The notes beneath the pieces are model-generated. The model ran no database searches. It was given only the letters and a program-made list of their open reading frames with translations, and was not told the DNA's origin. 58,441 nucleotides of DNA from JADJAH01 sp964615795 (GTDB taxonomy: Bacteria; Bacteroidota; Ignavibacteria; Tepidaquicellales; Tepidaquicellaceae): assembly GCA_964615795.1 (NCBI GenBank), contig CAZTQR010000010.1:1-58441 (forward strand), read 5' to 3'. Position 1 is the first letter of the stretch, and each line of letters begins with the position of its first letter. Both the position numbers and the translations under genes were made by a program. Below, one piece after another: positions 51,746 to 58,441 of the stretch.

Positions 51746-53053
51746 TCAGTTGAATTTGTATTCTTCGGCATCAAACAGTTCCTTCAGCTTGACGATGATC
51801 TCTTCCTTTGAAATGCCGGGGCTCTTACCGGCTTCGCCGGTATCCGTTTTCTGAACCTCCTCGCGACCGCTCCCCGAGGCGGCTTCGCCGCCTGCCCCCT
51901 CAGTCAGAACTTTTTTTTTTGCCCCCCTCATCTCTGAGAGAATCTCCGACAGATCGCTGATCTCGGCCTTCAGCCTGCAAAGTTCGGCAAGCATCACCTC
52001 CATGAAGATCTTCTGGTTTGAGGAATACCGGATCCTGCCTTCGGCATCGGCAAGAACTTTCAGTATCCTTATTATCTCATCCATACTGAACTGCCCCGCT
52101 TCATCCGAAAATTTTTCCCTTATCGAATCAGGCTCGTCCAGCATCCCGGCACTGCCGGCGGACGAAGTTATCATAAGGTCCCGGAAATGGGCCGTCAGCC
52201 CGTTGAAAAATGTCTGAATATCAAGGCCCTTTGAATTCTGCTCGTTGAAAAATTCAAGGGCTCCTCTTACGTCACATTTCTGAATGAAGTCTGCAACCGT
52301 GAAGTAGATCTCCTTCTGAGGCAGATTGAGAAAACTCGTGAGCTCTTCAACCGTTATCCTGTTTCCGCAATACGATACTGCACTGTCAAATACACCAAGC
52401 GCATCGCGGAGCGCTCCGTCTCCGAGCTTTGCAATGAGAAACAGCGACTCGTCGTCGATCTTCACCTTTTCCTCTGCGGCGATCTCCTTAAGTTTGGCGG
52501 AAATCTCGCTTACCTTGAACCTCTGCAGAGGAAACCTCTGACAGCGGCTTGTGATTGTGGGAGGTATCTTCTCCGGATTTGTAGTGGCAAGCACGAATAC
52601 AAGATACGGCGGCGGCTCTTCAAGGATCTTCAGCAGGGCGTTGAATGCCTGCTGTGTAAGCATGTGCACCTCGTCTATGATAAAGAACTTGTACGTGGCT
52701 TTCATGGGATGAGCTTTCGCGGCTTCCTGAATATCGCGAATGTCGTCAATGCCCCTTCTTGATGCGGCATCAATTTCTATTACGTCAGGGTGAATGCTCC
52801 TCTTAATCTCCGTGCACGACTCGCATTTGTCGCATGGCTCGCCGTCCTTCCTGTCAGTGCAGTTGAGCGCCTTTGCGAGAATGCGCGCGATGGTGGTCTT
52901 GCCAACTCCGCGCGGCCCGCTCAGCAGATATGCATGTGCGATCTTTCCGATAGATACCGCATTCCTGAGAGTCTGAGTTACAAACTCCTGCGAAGTGACT
53001 TCGGAAAATCTCTGAGGCCTGTACTTCCTTGCCGATACTGTGAATGTTGACAA
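51746..53053 (-). CDS. dnaX: DNA polymerase III subunit gamma/tau
   Basis: The clamp-loader ATPase of 435 residues has Y-R-P-Q-R-F, Walker A G-P-R-G-V-G-K-T-T, the zinc-binding set C-D-K-C-E-S-C, Walker B F-I-I-D-E-V-H-M-L and the sensor T-S-R-C-Q-R-F. Domain III (to about residue 370) follows. The frame then passes a run of ten A residues (codons 379-381, K-K-K) and ends after a short tail ending Y-K-F-N. This is short for a tau protein and close to a gamma product. The A run and adjacent GC-rich hairpins are described separately; they could yield a slightly shorter form. Confidence 0.96.
   Translation of the reverse strand: MSTFTVSARKYRPQRFSEVTSQEFVTQTLRNAVSIGKIAHAYLLSGPRGVGKTTIARILAKALNCTDRKDGEPCDKCESCTEIKRSIHPDVIEIDAASRRGIDDIRDIQEAAKAHPMKATYKFFIIDEVHMLTQQAFNALLKILEEPPPYLVFVLATTNPEKIPPTITSRCQRFPLQRFKVSEISAKLKEIAAEEKVKIDDESLFLIAKLGDGALRDALGVFDSAVSYCGNRITVEELTSFLNLPQKEIYFTVADFIQKCDVRGALEFFNEQNSKGLDIQTFFNGLTAHFRDLMITSSAGSAGMLDEPDSIREKFSDEAGQFSMDEIIRILKVLADAEGRIRYSSNQKIFMEVMLAELCRLKAEISDLSEILSEMRGAKKKVLTEGAGGEAASGSGREEVQKTDTGEAGKSPGISKEEIIVKLKELFDAEEYKFN
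51877..51926 (-). promoter_or_regulatory. Candidate slippage/frameshift element in dnaX: ten-A run with GC hairpin
   Basis: On the minus strand GC is followed by ten A bases (51920-51911) and then GTT. One extra A gives K-K-K-S-S-D-stop and one fewer gives K-K-K-F-stop, so both changes end the protein within a few codons at about 382-384 residues. The A run is preceded by AGGGGGG (Shine-Dalgarno-like). A 7-bp stem AGGCGGC/GCCGCCT (51893-51877) follows with a GAA loop, and a similar one, TACCGGC/GCCGGTA, spans 51842-51826. Run length is subject to sequencing error. Confidence 0.6.
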
Positions 53054-53079
53054 TCCTGTTCTTCCTTATGATTATAATC

Positions 53080-55569
53080 TTACTTCCTGTACTTTATTTT
53101 CTTCCCGGCAAATACATGACTGACGGCTTCTTCGACCTTTTCCACAAGCACGATCTCAAGCTGGTCCAGAATTTCCTTTTGTATCTCAACAAGGTCCTTC
53201 TCGTTATCCTTCGGGATCAGCACTTTCTTTATTCCGCTTCTTACGGCGGCAAGAAGTTTTTCATTCAATCCGCCTATAGGCAGTACGTTTCCGCGCAATG
53301 TTATTTCTCCCGTCATTGCTACGTCAGTCCTGACCGGCGCTTTTGTGATCGCAGAAAGCATTGCCATTATCATGGTTATGCCTGCGGAGGGTCCGTCTTT
53401 CGGAATAGCTCCTTCGGGAAGGTGAATGTGGATCTCCTTGTCCTTAAAGAAGGTGGATGGAATCCCGTACCTTGATGCGTTCGACTTAATGTAAGACAAT
53501 CCCGCCTGCGCAGATTCTTTCATGATATCGCCGAGCTTGCCTGTAAGTATGAACTTGTTGGGGCCGTTCATCACCGTTACATCCACGTTGAGAATGTCTC
53601 CTCCCATAGAGGTCCATGCAAGTCCGGTCACCGACCCTATCTTAGTCTTGCCTTCCGTGTCAGCAAGTTTGGTCTTGAACTTCGGAACGCCAAGGTATTT
53701 GTGAACCATATCTTCTGTGATCGAAAGCGGCTTCTTCGATTTCTTCGGGCCGTCTTCAACTATCTCTCTCGTGACCTTCCTTATTATTGAGGATAATTCT
53801 CTCTCAAGATTTCTTACTCCCGCTTCGCGCGTGTACTCGCGGATCACCTTAAGGATTATCTCATCTTCGAACCTGATCTGAGATTCGTAAAGGCCATGCT
53901 CAGCAATTTCCTTTGGTATGATGTGCCTTCGGGCTATTTCAACTTTCTCAAAGTCGAGGTAGCTTCGCATTTCAATTATCTCCATCCTGTCAAGCAGCGG
54001 CAGTGGAATTGAGTAATACACGTTTGCGGTAGTTATGAAAAGCACATTGGACAGATCATAATCAACATCAAGATAGTGATCGTTGAAAGTTGAGTTCTGT
54101 TCGGGATCAAGAACTTCGAGCATCGCGCTTGCGGGGTCACCCCTGAAGTCACTGCTCATCTTGTCGATCTCGTCTATCAAAAGCACCGGATTGACGCTTC
54201 CCGCCTTCTTCATCGCCTGAATGATCTTTCCGGGCATTGATCCGATGTAGGTCCTTCTGTGTCCTCTGATCTCGGCCTCGTCCCTTACGCCGCCGACGGA
54301 GATGCGCACGAAGTTCCTGTTGAGTGCGCGCGCTATAGACTTTCCAAGCGACGTCTTGCCCACTCCGGGCGGACCCACAAAGCACAGGATCTGTCCCTTC
54401 GGTGATTTATGTATCTCCTTTTCCTTAAGCAGTTTCAGGACTGCGATCAGTTCAAGTATCCTGTCCTTGGCCTTGTCAAGTCCGTAATGATCTTCATCGA
54501 GAATCTTCTTCGCGTGCCTGAGGTCAAAGTTATCTTCCGTGTAAAGCGCCCACGGAACGTTGACCATCCATTCCAGATAATTCCTTATCACTCCGTAGTC
54601 CGGGGACATCGGCGGAGTCTTCTTCATTTTCTGAAACTCCTCCAGTGCCTTGCTCATCACCGGCTCCGGCATACCCGACGAGTCAATCTTCTCCTTAAGC
54701 CTCACCATTTCCGGATCGGTCTCCACGCCTTCGCCGAGCTCGTCCTGTAGTATCCTTATCTGTTCCTGAACGATGAACCTCCTCTGATTCTTCTGCATCG
54801 TCTGATAGACCTTCTCGTCTATCTCCTTTTCAACGTTCAGTATCTCCATTTCAGAACTCATAATGAACAGCACTTCGTAATACTGCTTGTGAAGTTCGCC
54901 TATCTCGAGGATCCTCTGCTTCTTCTGAACGGATGCGTTTATGGTTGAAGCTATGTAATAGAGCTTTCGGTCAGGCTCCTTTATGTTCTCGTATGCAACA
55001 AGTGTTTCCTGAGGGATCGACCTGTTTGCCTGCACATAATCATTGAAGAGTTTGGATGCCTGCCGCATCAGGGCTTCAAGCTCATTGTCCGGTTTGAAAG
55101 CCGGATTCTTGAGTTCAAATGTAGCTGAGATGAATTTGCCGCTGTGAAACTTCTTCACGTCGGCCGTGTAAAGCCCGTCCACCAGAACCTTTATGAGTCC
55201 GTTCGGAAGGCGAAGCACCTGTATGATCTTCGCTACAGTGCCCGTCCTGTAAAGGTTTTCAAATGTCGGCTCCTCGATCTTCTCATCCACCTGCGATACC
55301 AGCAGGATGAACTTATCCTTTTCAACCGAACTGTTTACAGCCGCTATCGTGGATTCTCTTCCCGCCAGTATCGGAAACATCATATACGGAAATACAACCA
55401 TATCCTTAAGCGGAAGCACCGGCAATGTCTCCGGTATGCTGGATGCGAAATCTTCTATGTTCTTGTCAGGATTGTCGAATATGACCTCATCGGCCTCACT
55501 GACGCTGTCTTTGTCTTTGAGTTCTTGTTCGTTCATCTGTTTGTTGTTCTTGGATCTGCCTGCCATCAA
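53080..55569 (-). CDS. lon: ATP-dependent protease Lon
   Basis: This 829-residue LonA-type protease has an N-terminal LAN domain from about residue 48 (L-P-V-L-P-L-K-D-M-V-V-F-P). Its AAA+ domain has Walker A G-P-P-G-V-G-K-T-S and the R-G-H-R-R-T-Y loop. The C-terminal Ser-Lys protease domain contains D-G-P-S-A-G-I-T and the catalytic Lys region L-P-I-G-G-L-N-E-K. Lon degrades damaged and short-lived regulatory proteins. The first 45 residues are charged and variable. The gene is 26 bases ahead of dnaX on the same strand. A minus-strand TAnnTTTG match at 55784-55777 is about 200 bases upstream and only a weak promoter candidate. Confidence 0.97.
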   Translation of the reverse strand: MMAGRSKNNKQMNEQELKDKDSVSEADEVIFDNPDKNIEDFASSIPETLPVLPLKDMVVFPYMMFPILAGRESTIAAVNSSVEKDKFILLVSQVDEKIEEPTFENLYRTGTVAKIIQVLRLPNGLIKVLVDGLYTADVKKFHSGKFISATFELKNPAFKPDNELEALMRQASKLFNDYVQANRSIPQETLVAYENIKEPDRKLYYIASTINASVQKKQRILEIGELHKQYYEVLFIMSSEMEILNVEKEIDEKVYQTMQKNQRRFIVQEQIRILQDELGEGVETDPEMVRLKEKIDSSGMPEPVMSKALEEFQKMKKTPPMSPDYGVIRNYLEWMVNVPWALYTEDNFDLRHAKKILDEDHYGLDKAKDRILELIAVLKLLKEKEIHKSPKGQILCFVGPPGVGKTSLGKSIARALNRNFVRISVGGVRDEAEIRGHRRTYIGSMPGKIIQAMKKAGSVNPVLLIDEIDKMSSDFRGDPASAMLEVLDPEQNSTFNDHYLDVDYDLSNVLFITTANVYYSIPLPLLDRMEIIEMRSYLDFEKVEIARRHIIPKEIAEHGLYESQIRFEDEIILKVIREYTREAGVRNLERELSSIIRKVTREIVEDGPKKSKKPLSITEDMVHKYLGVPKFKTKLADTEGKTKIGSVTGLAWTSMGGDILNVDVTVMNGPNKFILTGKLGDIMKESAQAGLSYIKSNASRYGIPSTFFKDKEIHIHLPEGAIPKDGPSAGITMIMAMLSAITKAPVRTDVAMTGEITLRGNVLPIGGLNEKLLAAVRSGIKKVLIPKDNEKDLVEIQKEILDQLEIVLVEKVEEAVSHVFAGKKIKYRK

Positions 55570-55690
55570 TAGATTAATTTTGAGAAATATATAGCCGCTT
55601 CAAAAGAGTTTCAATTCTTTTGCTGACTTCTGTCTTCATGCCGTTTATTCAGATTGCCGTATTGTGCGGACTTATGTGAAATACTATAGA

Positions 55691-55698
55691 TAAGTTTG
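55691..55698 (+). promoter_or_regulatory. Possible TAnnTTTG element upstream of the YukD-like gene
   Basis: TAAGTTTG at 55691-55698 lies about 128 bases before the YukD-like ATG at 55826. This would give a long leader. No -33 element sits at the right distance, so it is a weak candidate. Confidence 0.3.
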
Positions 55699-55825
55699 TT
55701 AAATCCGGCTTCAGATAAAATGCAAAAGTTATGGTACATGCGCGAAGACTCCCTGAAGTCCTGAATATTGCGTCTTCAAAGCTAAAGCCATTTAAATAAA
55801 TCATCAGGATTCATAAATTGCGCAC

Positions 55826-56095
55826 ATGCCCAGAATAAATGTAACCATAGTTGACGCTACCGGTAATAAGGAACAGCAGGCAACCCTGCCTGATGATGCA
55901 TCCGTAAAGAGAATACTGGAAGTGCTTCTTCCAAAGATGAAGATGCCGCTTATCGGCCCTGACGGCGAGCCCCTCTCCTACAAGTTTCACCACAAAGCGT
56001 CGGGCAAGCAATTGACCGAGAATCAGACGCTTGCCGAGGCCGGTGTTAAGGAGGGAGACGTGCTGCGTCTGCACCCCGAGATCACCGCCGGATAG
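55826..56095 (+). CDS. EsaB/YukD-like ubiquitin-fold protein
   Basis: The 89-residue protein reads M-P-R-I-N-V-T-I-V-D-A-T-G-N, then L-P-D-D-A-S-V-K-R-I-L-E and ends T-L-A-E-A-G-V-K-E-G-D-V-L-R-L-H-P. This is the beta-grasp ubiquitin-like pattern of EsaB/YukD, a small accessory protein of type VII secretion. The C terminus ends I-T-A-G, not the double glycine of conjugated modifiers. No type VII genes, E1/E2-like or protease genes adjoin. The gene stands alone between divergent lon and a possible terminator. Confidence 0.75.
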   Translation: MPRINVTIVDATGNKEQQATLPDDASVKRILEVLLPKMKMPLIGPDGEPLSYKFHHKASGKQLTENQTLAEAGVKEGDVLRLHPEITAG

Positions 56096-56144
56096 ATTCT
56101 TTCGGCTTATCCGTAATTCCTGCAAACAGCATTACACGATGAAG

Positions 56145-56190
56145 TGAAAACCTGCGGATGATTGTGTCCGCAGACGGTCCGTTTTCATTT
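56145..56190. terminator. Two-part hairpin after the YukD-like gene, possible terminator
   Basis: CTGCGGA (56152-56158) pairs with TCCGCAG (56167-56173) around an 8-base loop. Flanking TGAAAAC (56145-56151) pairs with GTTTTCA (56181-56187), followed by TTTTG. The asymmetric bulge makes termination only moderately likely. Confidence 0.4.
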
Positions 56191-56334
56191 TGTCAGATTG
56201 TCAGGATCATAATTTTGGCTGAAGATGGAAACAGTTGTCTTCAATGCCGACTTTACTTTGTGGGCACAGGATTCAGCGGAGCTTATCGTAAATGTGATTG
56301 GATAATCAGAACTTCCCGGAGGTTCACTCAGAGC

Positions 56335-56664
56335 TTATTTTGCGGGAGGCACTTCATCAAGACTGTAATAGACCGGCAGTCCTTTGGAAATCATCAGGTC
56401 CCTCTCCATATTGGCTCCCTTGCTTTCGCCGATCATGAGTATTCCGTCGCACTTGTCCACAAGCTCAAGGGAGATCTTCATCAAAGAACCGTACTTGTCC
56501 TTAACATTGGATCTCTCAACAACAGGAAGTGCTGCATTGATCCCGATGAACGGGACATGCCCTGCTTCGAGAAGCCTTGCCGCTGTCTCATTCATCGCAT
56601 CCAGGTTCTTCTGTCTTTGTCCGGGCGTATCTGCTGAGTATGGCCCCGCAACCGCAATGATCAT
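56335..56664 (-). CDS. Nucleoside 2-deoxyribosyltransferase-like / DUF4406 protein
   Basis: The 109-residue protein opens I-I-A-V-A-G-P-Y-S-A, followed by N-L-D-A-M-N-E-T-A. It has C-D-G-I-L-M-I-G-E-S-K-G-A-N-M-E-R-D-L, the pattern of DUF4406 and of nucleoside 2-deoxyribosyltransferase-fold proteins (the E of N-M-E-R matches the usual catalytic position). Transfer of deoxyribose between bases is a family activity, but this branch has not been assigned a function. It starts 6 bases after the VOC gene and is probably its downstream partner. Confidence 0.82.
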   Translation of the reverse strand: MIIAVAGPYSADTPGQRQKNLDAMNETAARLLEAGHVPFIGINAALPVVERSNVKDKYGSLMKISLELVDKCDGILMIGESKGANMERDLMISKGLPVYYSLDEVPPAK

Positions 56665-56670
56665 TCAGCA

Positions 56671-57063
56671 CTATTTGTTTGATTCAACTGCGACTATCTG
56701 ATTTCCGTAAAGATCAGTGAATTGAACTGACTGCTGTTCATCGGCCGACTTTGGCTCTCTGGTAATGGTAGTTCCGTTTGCCACAAGCCTGTCATAGAAT
56801 TCAGCAATTGAATCAGTGTAAACAACAAGCACCGGCTTCTTTCCCGTCTGGTTACCGACTCTTCTCAGCTCATCATCATCTTCCGCCTCGCTCAGCCATA
56901 TTCCCGCGGAGAGGTCCGGCTCAAATCCCAGATGAAGATACCTCTTGCCGTTCTCCATAACCAGATCGAAGAACTTCTTGCATCCGAGGTTCTTTTCGTA
57001 AAACTCAAATGCCTCGTCACAGTCCTTTACAAGAATTGTGACCCTTCCCAGTTCGGTCTTCAT
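56671..57063 (-). CDS. VOC family (glyoxalase-like) protein
   Basis: From ATG 57063 the 130-residue product is a glyoxalase/bleomycin-resistance fold: V-T-I-L-V-K-D-C-D-E-A-F-E-F-Y-E-K-N-L-G-C and Y-L-H-L-G-F-E-P-D. Later come V-L-V-V-Y-T-D-S-I-A-E-F-Y-D and F-T-D-L-Y-G-N-Q-I-V-A-V-E. The metal positions are partly present (H in L-H-L-G-F, E near the end), and the substrate is unknown. An in-frame ATG at 57114 lies upstream of the predicted transcription start (about 57105), so 57063 is the better start. Confidence 0.9.
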   Translation of the reverse strand: MKTELGRVTILVKDCDEAFEFYEKNLGCKKFFDLVMENGKRYLHLGFEPDLSAGIWLSEAEDDDELRRVGNQTGKKPVLVVYTDSIAEFYDRLVANGTTITREPKSADEQQSVQFTDLYGNQIVAVESNK

Positions 57064-57111
57064 TGAGTTTGCGTTTATTAAGAAATTGTATCTTCCTTTC
57101 AGAAACTGCTT

Positions 57112-57142
57112 CAAAAATAGCTATTTGATGAGGTCATTTCAA
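57112..57142 (-). promoter_or_regulatory. Promoter of the VOC gene (TTG, 20 bases, TATTTTTG)
   Basis: On the minus strand, TTG at 57142-57140, 20 bases and TATTTTTG at 57119-57112 match the consensus. Transcription would start near 57105, about 42 bases before the VOC start at 57063. Confidence 0.65.
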
Positions 57143-57180
57143 TTGTCAAAGCCGATTCATGTGTGGAAAGAAAAAAGTTC

Positions 57181-57211
57181 TTGACTAAATGAACAATGTT
57201 CAGTAACTTTG
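57181..57211 (+). promoter_or_regulatory. tetR promoter with palindromic operator in its spacer
   Basis: TTG at 57181-57183, a 20-base spacer and TAACTTTG at 57204-57211 match the consensus. The perfect palindrome TGAACAATGTTCA (57190-57202) sits inside the spacer, ideal for repression. A further half site, TGTTCA, lies at 57215-57220. The predicted start, about 57218, supports translation from ATG 57229. Confidence 0.7.
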
Positions 57212-57228
57212 CACTGTTCAATATTACT

Positions 57229-57840
57229 ATGGGAATAAAACAGAGAAAAGAGCGCGAGAAAGAGGAAATGAAAAAGCTTGTGCTTGATGCGGCCGGCAAG
57301 ATAGCAGTCAGCGAGGGCTTTGAAAAGATCTCCATAAGAAGGATTGCGGAAGAGATCGAATACAGTCCAGGGACAATCTATCTGTATTTTAAGAACAGGG
57401 ATGAAATCCTCTATGACCTGCACCGGCTTGCATTTCAGAAGTTCTATGAAATGCAGTTAACAGTCAGCAACATCAAGGACCCTTTTGAAAAGCTCCGCGA
57501 GCACGGCAGGGTTTACATCACGTTCGGCCTTGATAATCCTGAACTGTATGAACTTATGTTCATAGTGCAGGCTCCGGGAAATGAGATCGAGGCAAATCAG
57601 GAATGGAATGAAGGCATGAAGACTTTCGAGTTTCTGAAACAGAATATTCAGGAATGCGTGGATGCAGGCTACCTAAGGGGAGATGTAAGCGTTCTCTCAA
57701 TAGGCATGTGGTCGCTTGTACACGGACTCGTCTCGCTCTTTCTGAGGAAGAGAATGGCTATGGTTCCGAAAGATTATATAAGGCCTGTTCTGTACAATGC
57801 GTATGAGACAATGGTAGATAACTTCAGACAGGGAAAGTAA
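57229..57840 (+). CDS. TetR/AcrR family transcriptional regulator
   Basis: The 203-residue protein has a TetR helix-turn-helix: L-D-A-A-G-K-I-A-V-S-E-G-F-E-K-I-S and R-R-I-A-E-E-I-E-Y-S-P-G-T-I-Y-L-Y-F-K-N-R. A divergent ligand domain of about 140 residues contains L-Y-E-L-M-F and L-V-H-G-L-V-S-L-F. ATG 57229 is preferred; the in-frame ATG at 57196 is upstream of the predicted transcription start. Operators TGAACAnTGTTCA lie in its own promoter and after its stop, 64 bases before the TonB receptor. The regulator probably represses itself and that receptor. The inducer is unknown. Confidence 0.9.
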   Translation: MGIKQRKEREKEEMKKLVLDAAGKIAVSEGFEKISIRRIAEEIEYSPGTIYLYFKNRDEILYDLHRLAFQKFYEMQLTVSNIKDPFEKLREHGRVYITFGLDNPELYELMFIVQAPGNEIEANQEWNEGMKTFEFLKQNIQECVDAGYLRGDVSVLSIGMWSLVHGLVSLFLRKRMAMVPKDYIRPVLYNAYETMVDNFRQGK

Positions 57841-57859
57841 AAATTTTTTACACTCACAA

Positions 57860-57872
57860 TGAACACTGTTCA
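57860..57872. promoter_or_regulatory. Second TetR-type operator, between tetR and the TonB receptor
   Basis: TGAACACTGTTCA at 57860-57872 is a perfect palindrome differing from the site in the tetR promoter only at the three central bases. CACTGTTCAAT is shared with 57212-57222. A single GTTCA half site follows near 57885. A TAnnTTTG promoter is not seen here. Confidence 0.65.
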
Positions 57873-57905
57873 ATTAACAAATAACGTTCACTCAAAAAAA
57901 CAGAA

Positions 57906-58441
57906 ATGAAAAACACTCTCTTGTCATTGGCACTTCTTATTTTCATTGCCGGCGCCGCGACTGCTCAAACCGGAAACGGGATCATCCGCGGAAAGGTGAT
58001 TGACGGCGAAACAAAGGCACCTCTTGAGGGCGCCGTAGCAGAACTGCTTGAGACAAAGCAGAAGACGGGAACTGATGCCAAAGGCGAATTCGTCTTCGAC
58101 CGCCTCAGCGAATCAACCTACAGAGTGCGGATAACTTACATTGGTTACGAGCCGATCATAAAGAACGACCTGGTGATTTATGCAGGAAGGCCTTTGGAAA
58201 CTGTGATAGAAATTTCACCCTCCTCAATCACAACAGGCGAGATAGATGTAAGCGCGAGCTACTTCGAAAAGAATTCCGATGTAAGCACAAGCATGATCAA
58301 CCTGGATTATGAAGAGATCAGGCGCGCACCGGGAGCGGCGGAAGACATCTCAAGAATGGTGCAGGCCGTTTCAGGTGTTTCATTTTCAAATGACCAGAGG
58401 AACGATCTCATAATCCGCGGAGGCTCACCTGCCGAAAACCT
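57906..58441 (+). CDS. TonB-dependent receptor with carboxypeptidase-regulatory-like domain, cut by the window end
   Basis: The first 178 codons are present. They show a signal peptide ending near A-T-A-Q, a carboxypeptidase-regulatory-like domain (G-K-V-I-D-G-E-T-K-A-P-L-E-G-A-V) and the start of a plug, R-N-D-L-I-I-R-G-G-S-P-A-E-N. The plug region matches that of the receptor at 21718-24018 closely: both have E-E-I-R-R-A-P-G-A and then E-D-I-S-R-M, although the ligand may differ. The gene follows tetR by 65 bases with an operator between, so its expression is likely under that regulator. The rest lies beyond 58441. Confidence 0.9.
   Translation, partial: MKNTLLSLALLIFIAGAATAQTGNGIIRGKVIDGETKAPLEGAVAELLETKQKTGTDAKGEFVFDRLSESTYRVRITYIGYEPIIKNDLVIYAGRPLETVIEISPSSITTGEIDVSASYFEKNSDVSTSMINLDYEEIRRAPGAAEDISRMVQAVSGVSFSNDQRNDLIIRGGSPAEN

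Noticed and set aside
56158..56637. Open frame of 159 codons on the plus strand
   Set aside because: Most of it is opposite the DUF4406 gene, and its first part covers a hairpin; the protein has no family-like features.

Overview
The window comes from a bacterium of the Bacteroidota-Chlorobiota superphylum. It is most like an Ignavibacteria or Ignavibacteria-related lineage, but I cannot place it more exactly without a search. The clues are many promoters of the Bacteroidota form (TTG or TTTG, about 20 bases, TAnnTTTG) placed just before genes, few clear Shine-Dalgarno sites, TonB-dependent receptors with an N-terminal carboxypeptidase-regulatory-like domain, a fused alpha/beta branched-chain 2-oxoacid dehydrogenase E1, DUF4199, an M13 peptidase, and anaerobe-type Hdr/Flx redox genes. 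The GC content looks moderate, with no insertion sequence, CRISPR array or rRNA. It reads as ordinary chromosome with small operons and a few accessory touches.

Layout. 1-653: tandem 36-bp GC-rich repeats and a GxxExxY-family gene. 846-6111: an operon with a 5'(3')-nucleotidase-like enzyme, two outer-membrane beta-barrel candidates, an exported HEAT-repeat/cyclophilin protein and a lipoprotein metallo-beta-lactamase-fold hydrolase. 6336-13462: M13 peptidase, tRNA-Pro, pyrD, rhomboid protease, an FAD enzyme, two GNAT acetyltransferases and an SRPBCC protein. 13514-21679: queA-eno, a NYN nuclease/cold-shock fusion, a receiver domain, an isolated nuoG-like gene, the C-terminal half of a split carB and a tiny membrane protein. 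21718-33514: a TonB receptor, the E1 fusion, DinB, ferritin, a methyltransferase, purT, a peptidase S51/SnoaL fusion, a CNNM/CorC-type membrane protein and a TPR protein. 33702-41507: PPK2 kinase, then a minus-strand block of dehydrogenases with a frameshifted photolyase-family gene, a COG2509 flavoprotein, YjbR and an unknown gene. 41704-48595: a seven-gene HdrCBA-MvhD-Flx-like electron-transfer operon, the metabolic centrepiece. 48684-58441: LOG protein, small DUF genes, the lon-dnaX-speB operon, a YukD-like ubiquitin-fold protein, two small enzymes, and a TetR regulator with palindromic operators next to a second TonB receptor that runs off the window.

Working together. The Hdr/Flx operon encodes what is needed for an NAD(P)H-linked, flavin-based electron-bifurcating disulfide reductase: HdrA (FAD), HdrB and HdrC (disulfide site and Fe-S wire), MvhD (link) and an NAD-binding flavoprotein module with two ferredoxin-like proteins. 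Pyrimidine synthesis is represented by pyrD and half of carB, purine synthesis by purT, glycolysis by eno, and polyphosphate use by PPK2.

The signals most worth following are: a ten-A run in dnaX, where either slippage direction stops translation within a few codons and GC-rich hairpins follow; a family of perfect AT-centred palindromes at gene 3' ends (two near 41 kb, two around ferritin); the TetR palindromes placed exactly in the tetR promoter spacer and before the receptor; and the one-base frameshift in the photolyase-family gene.
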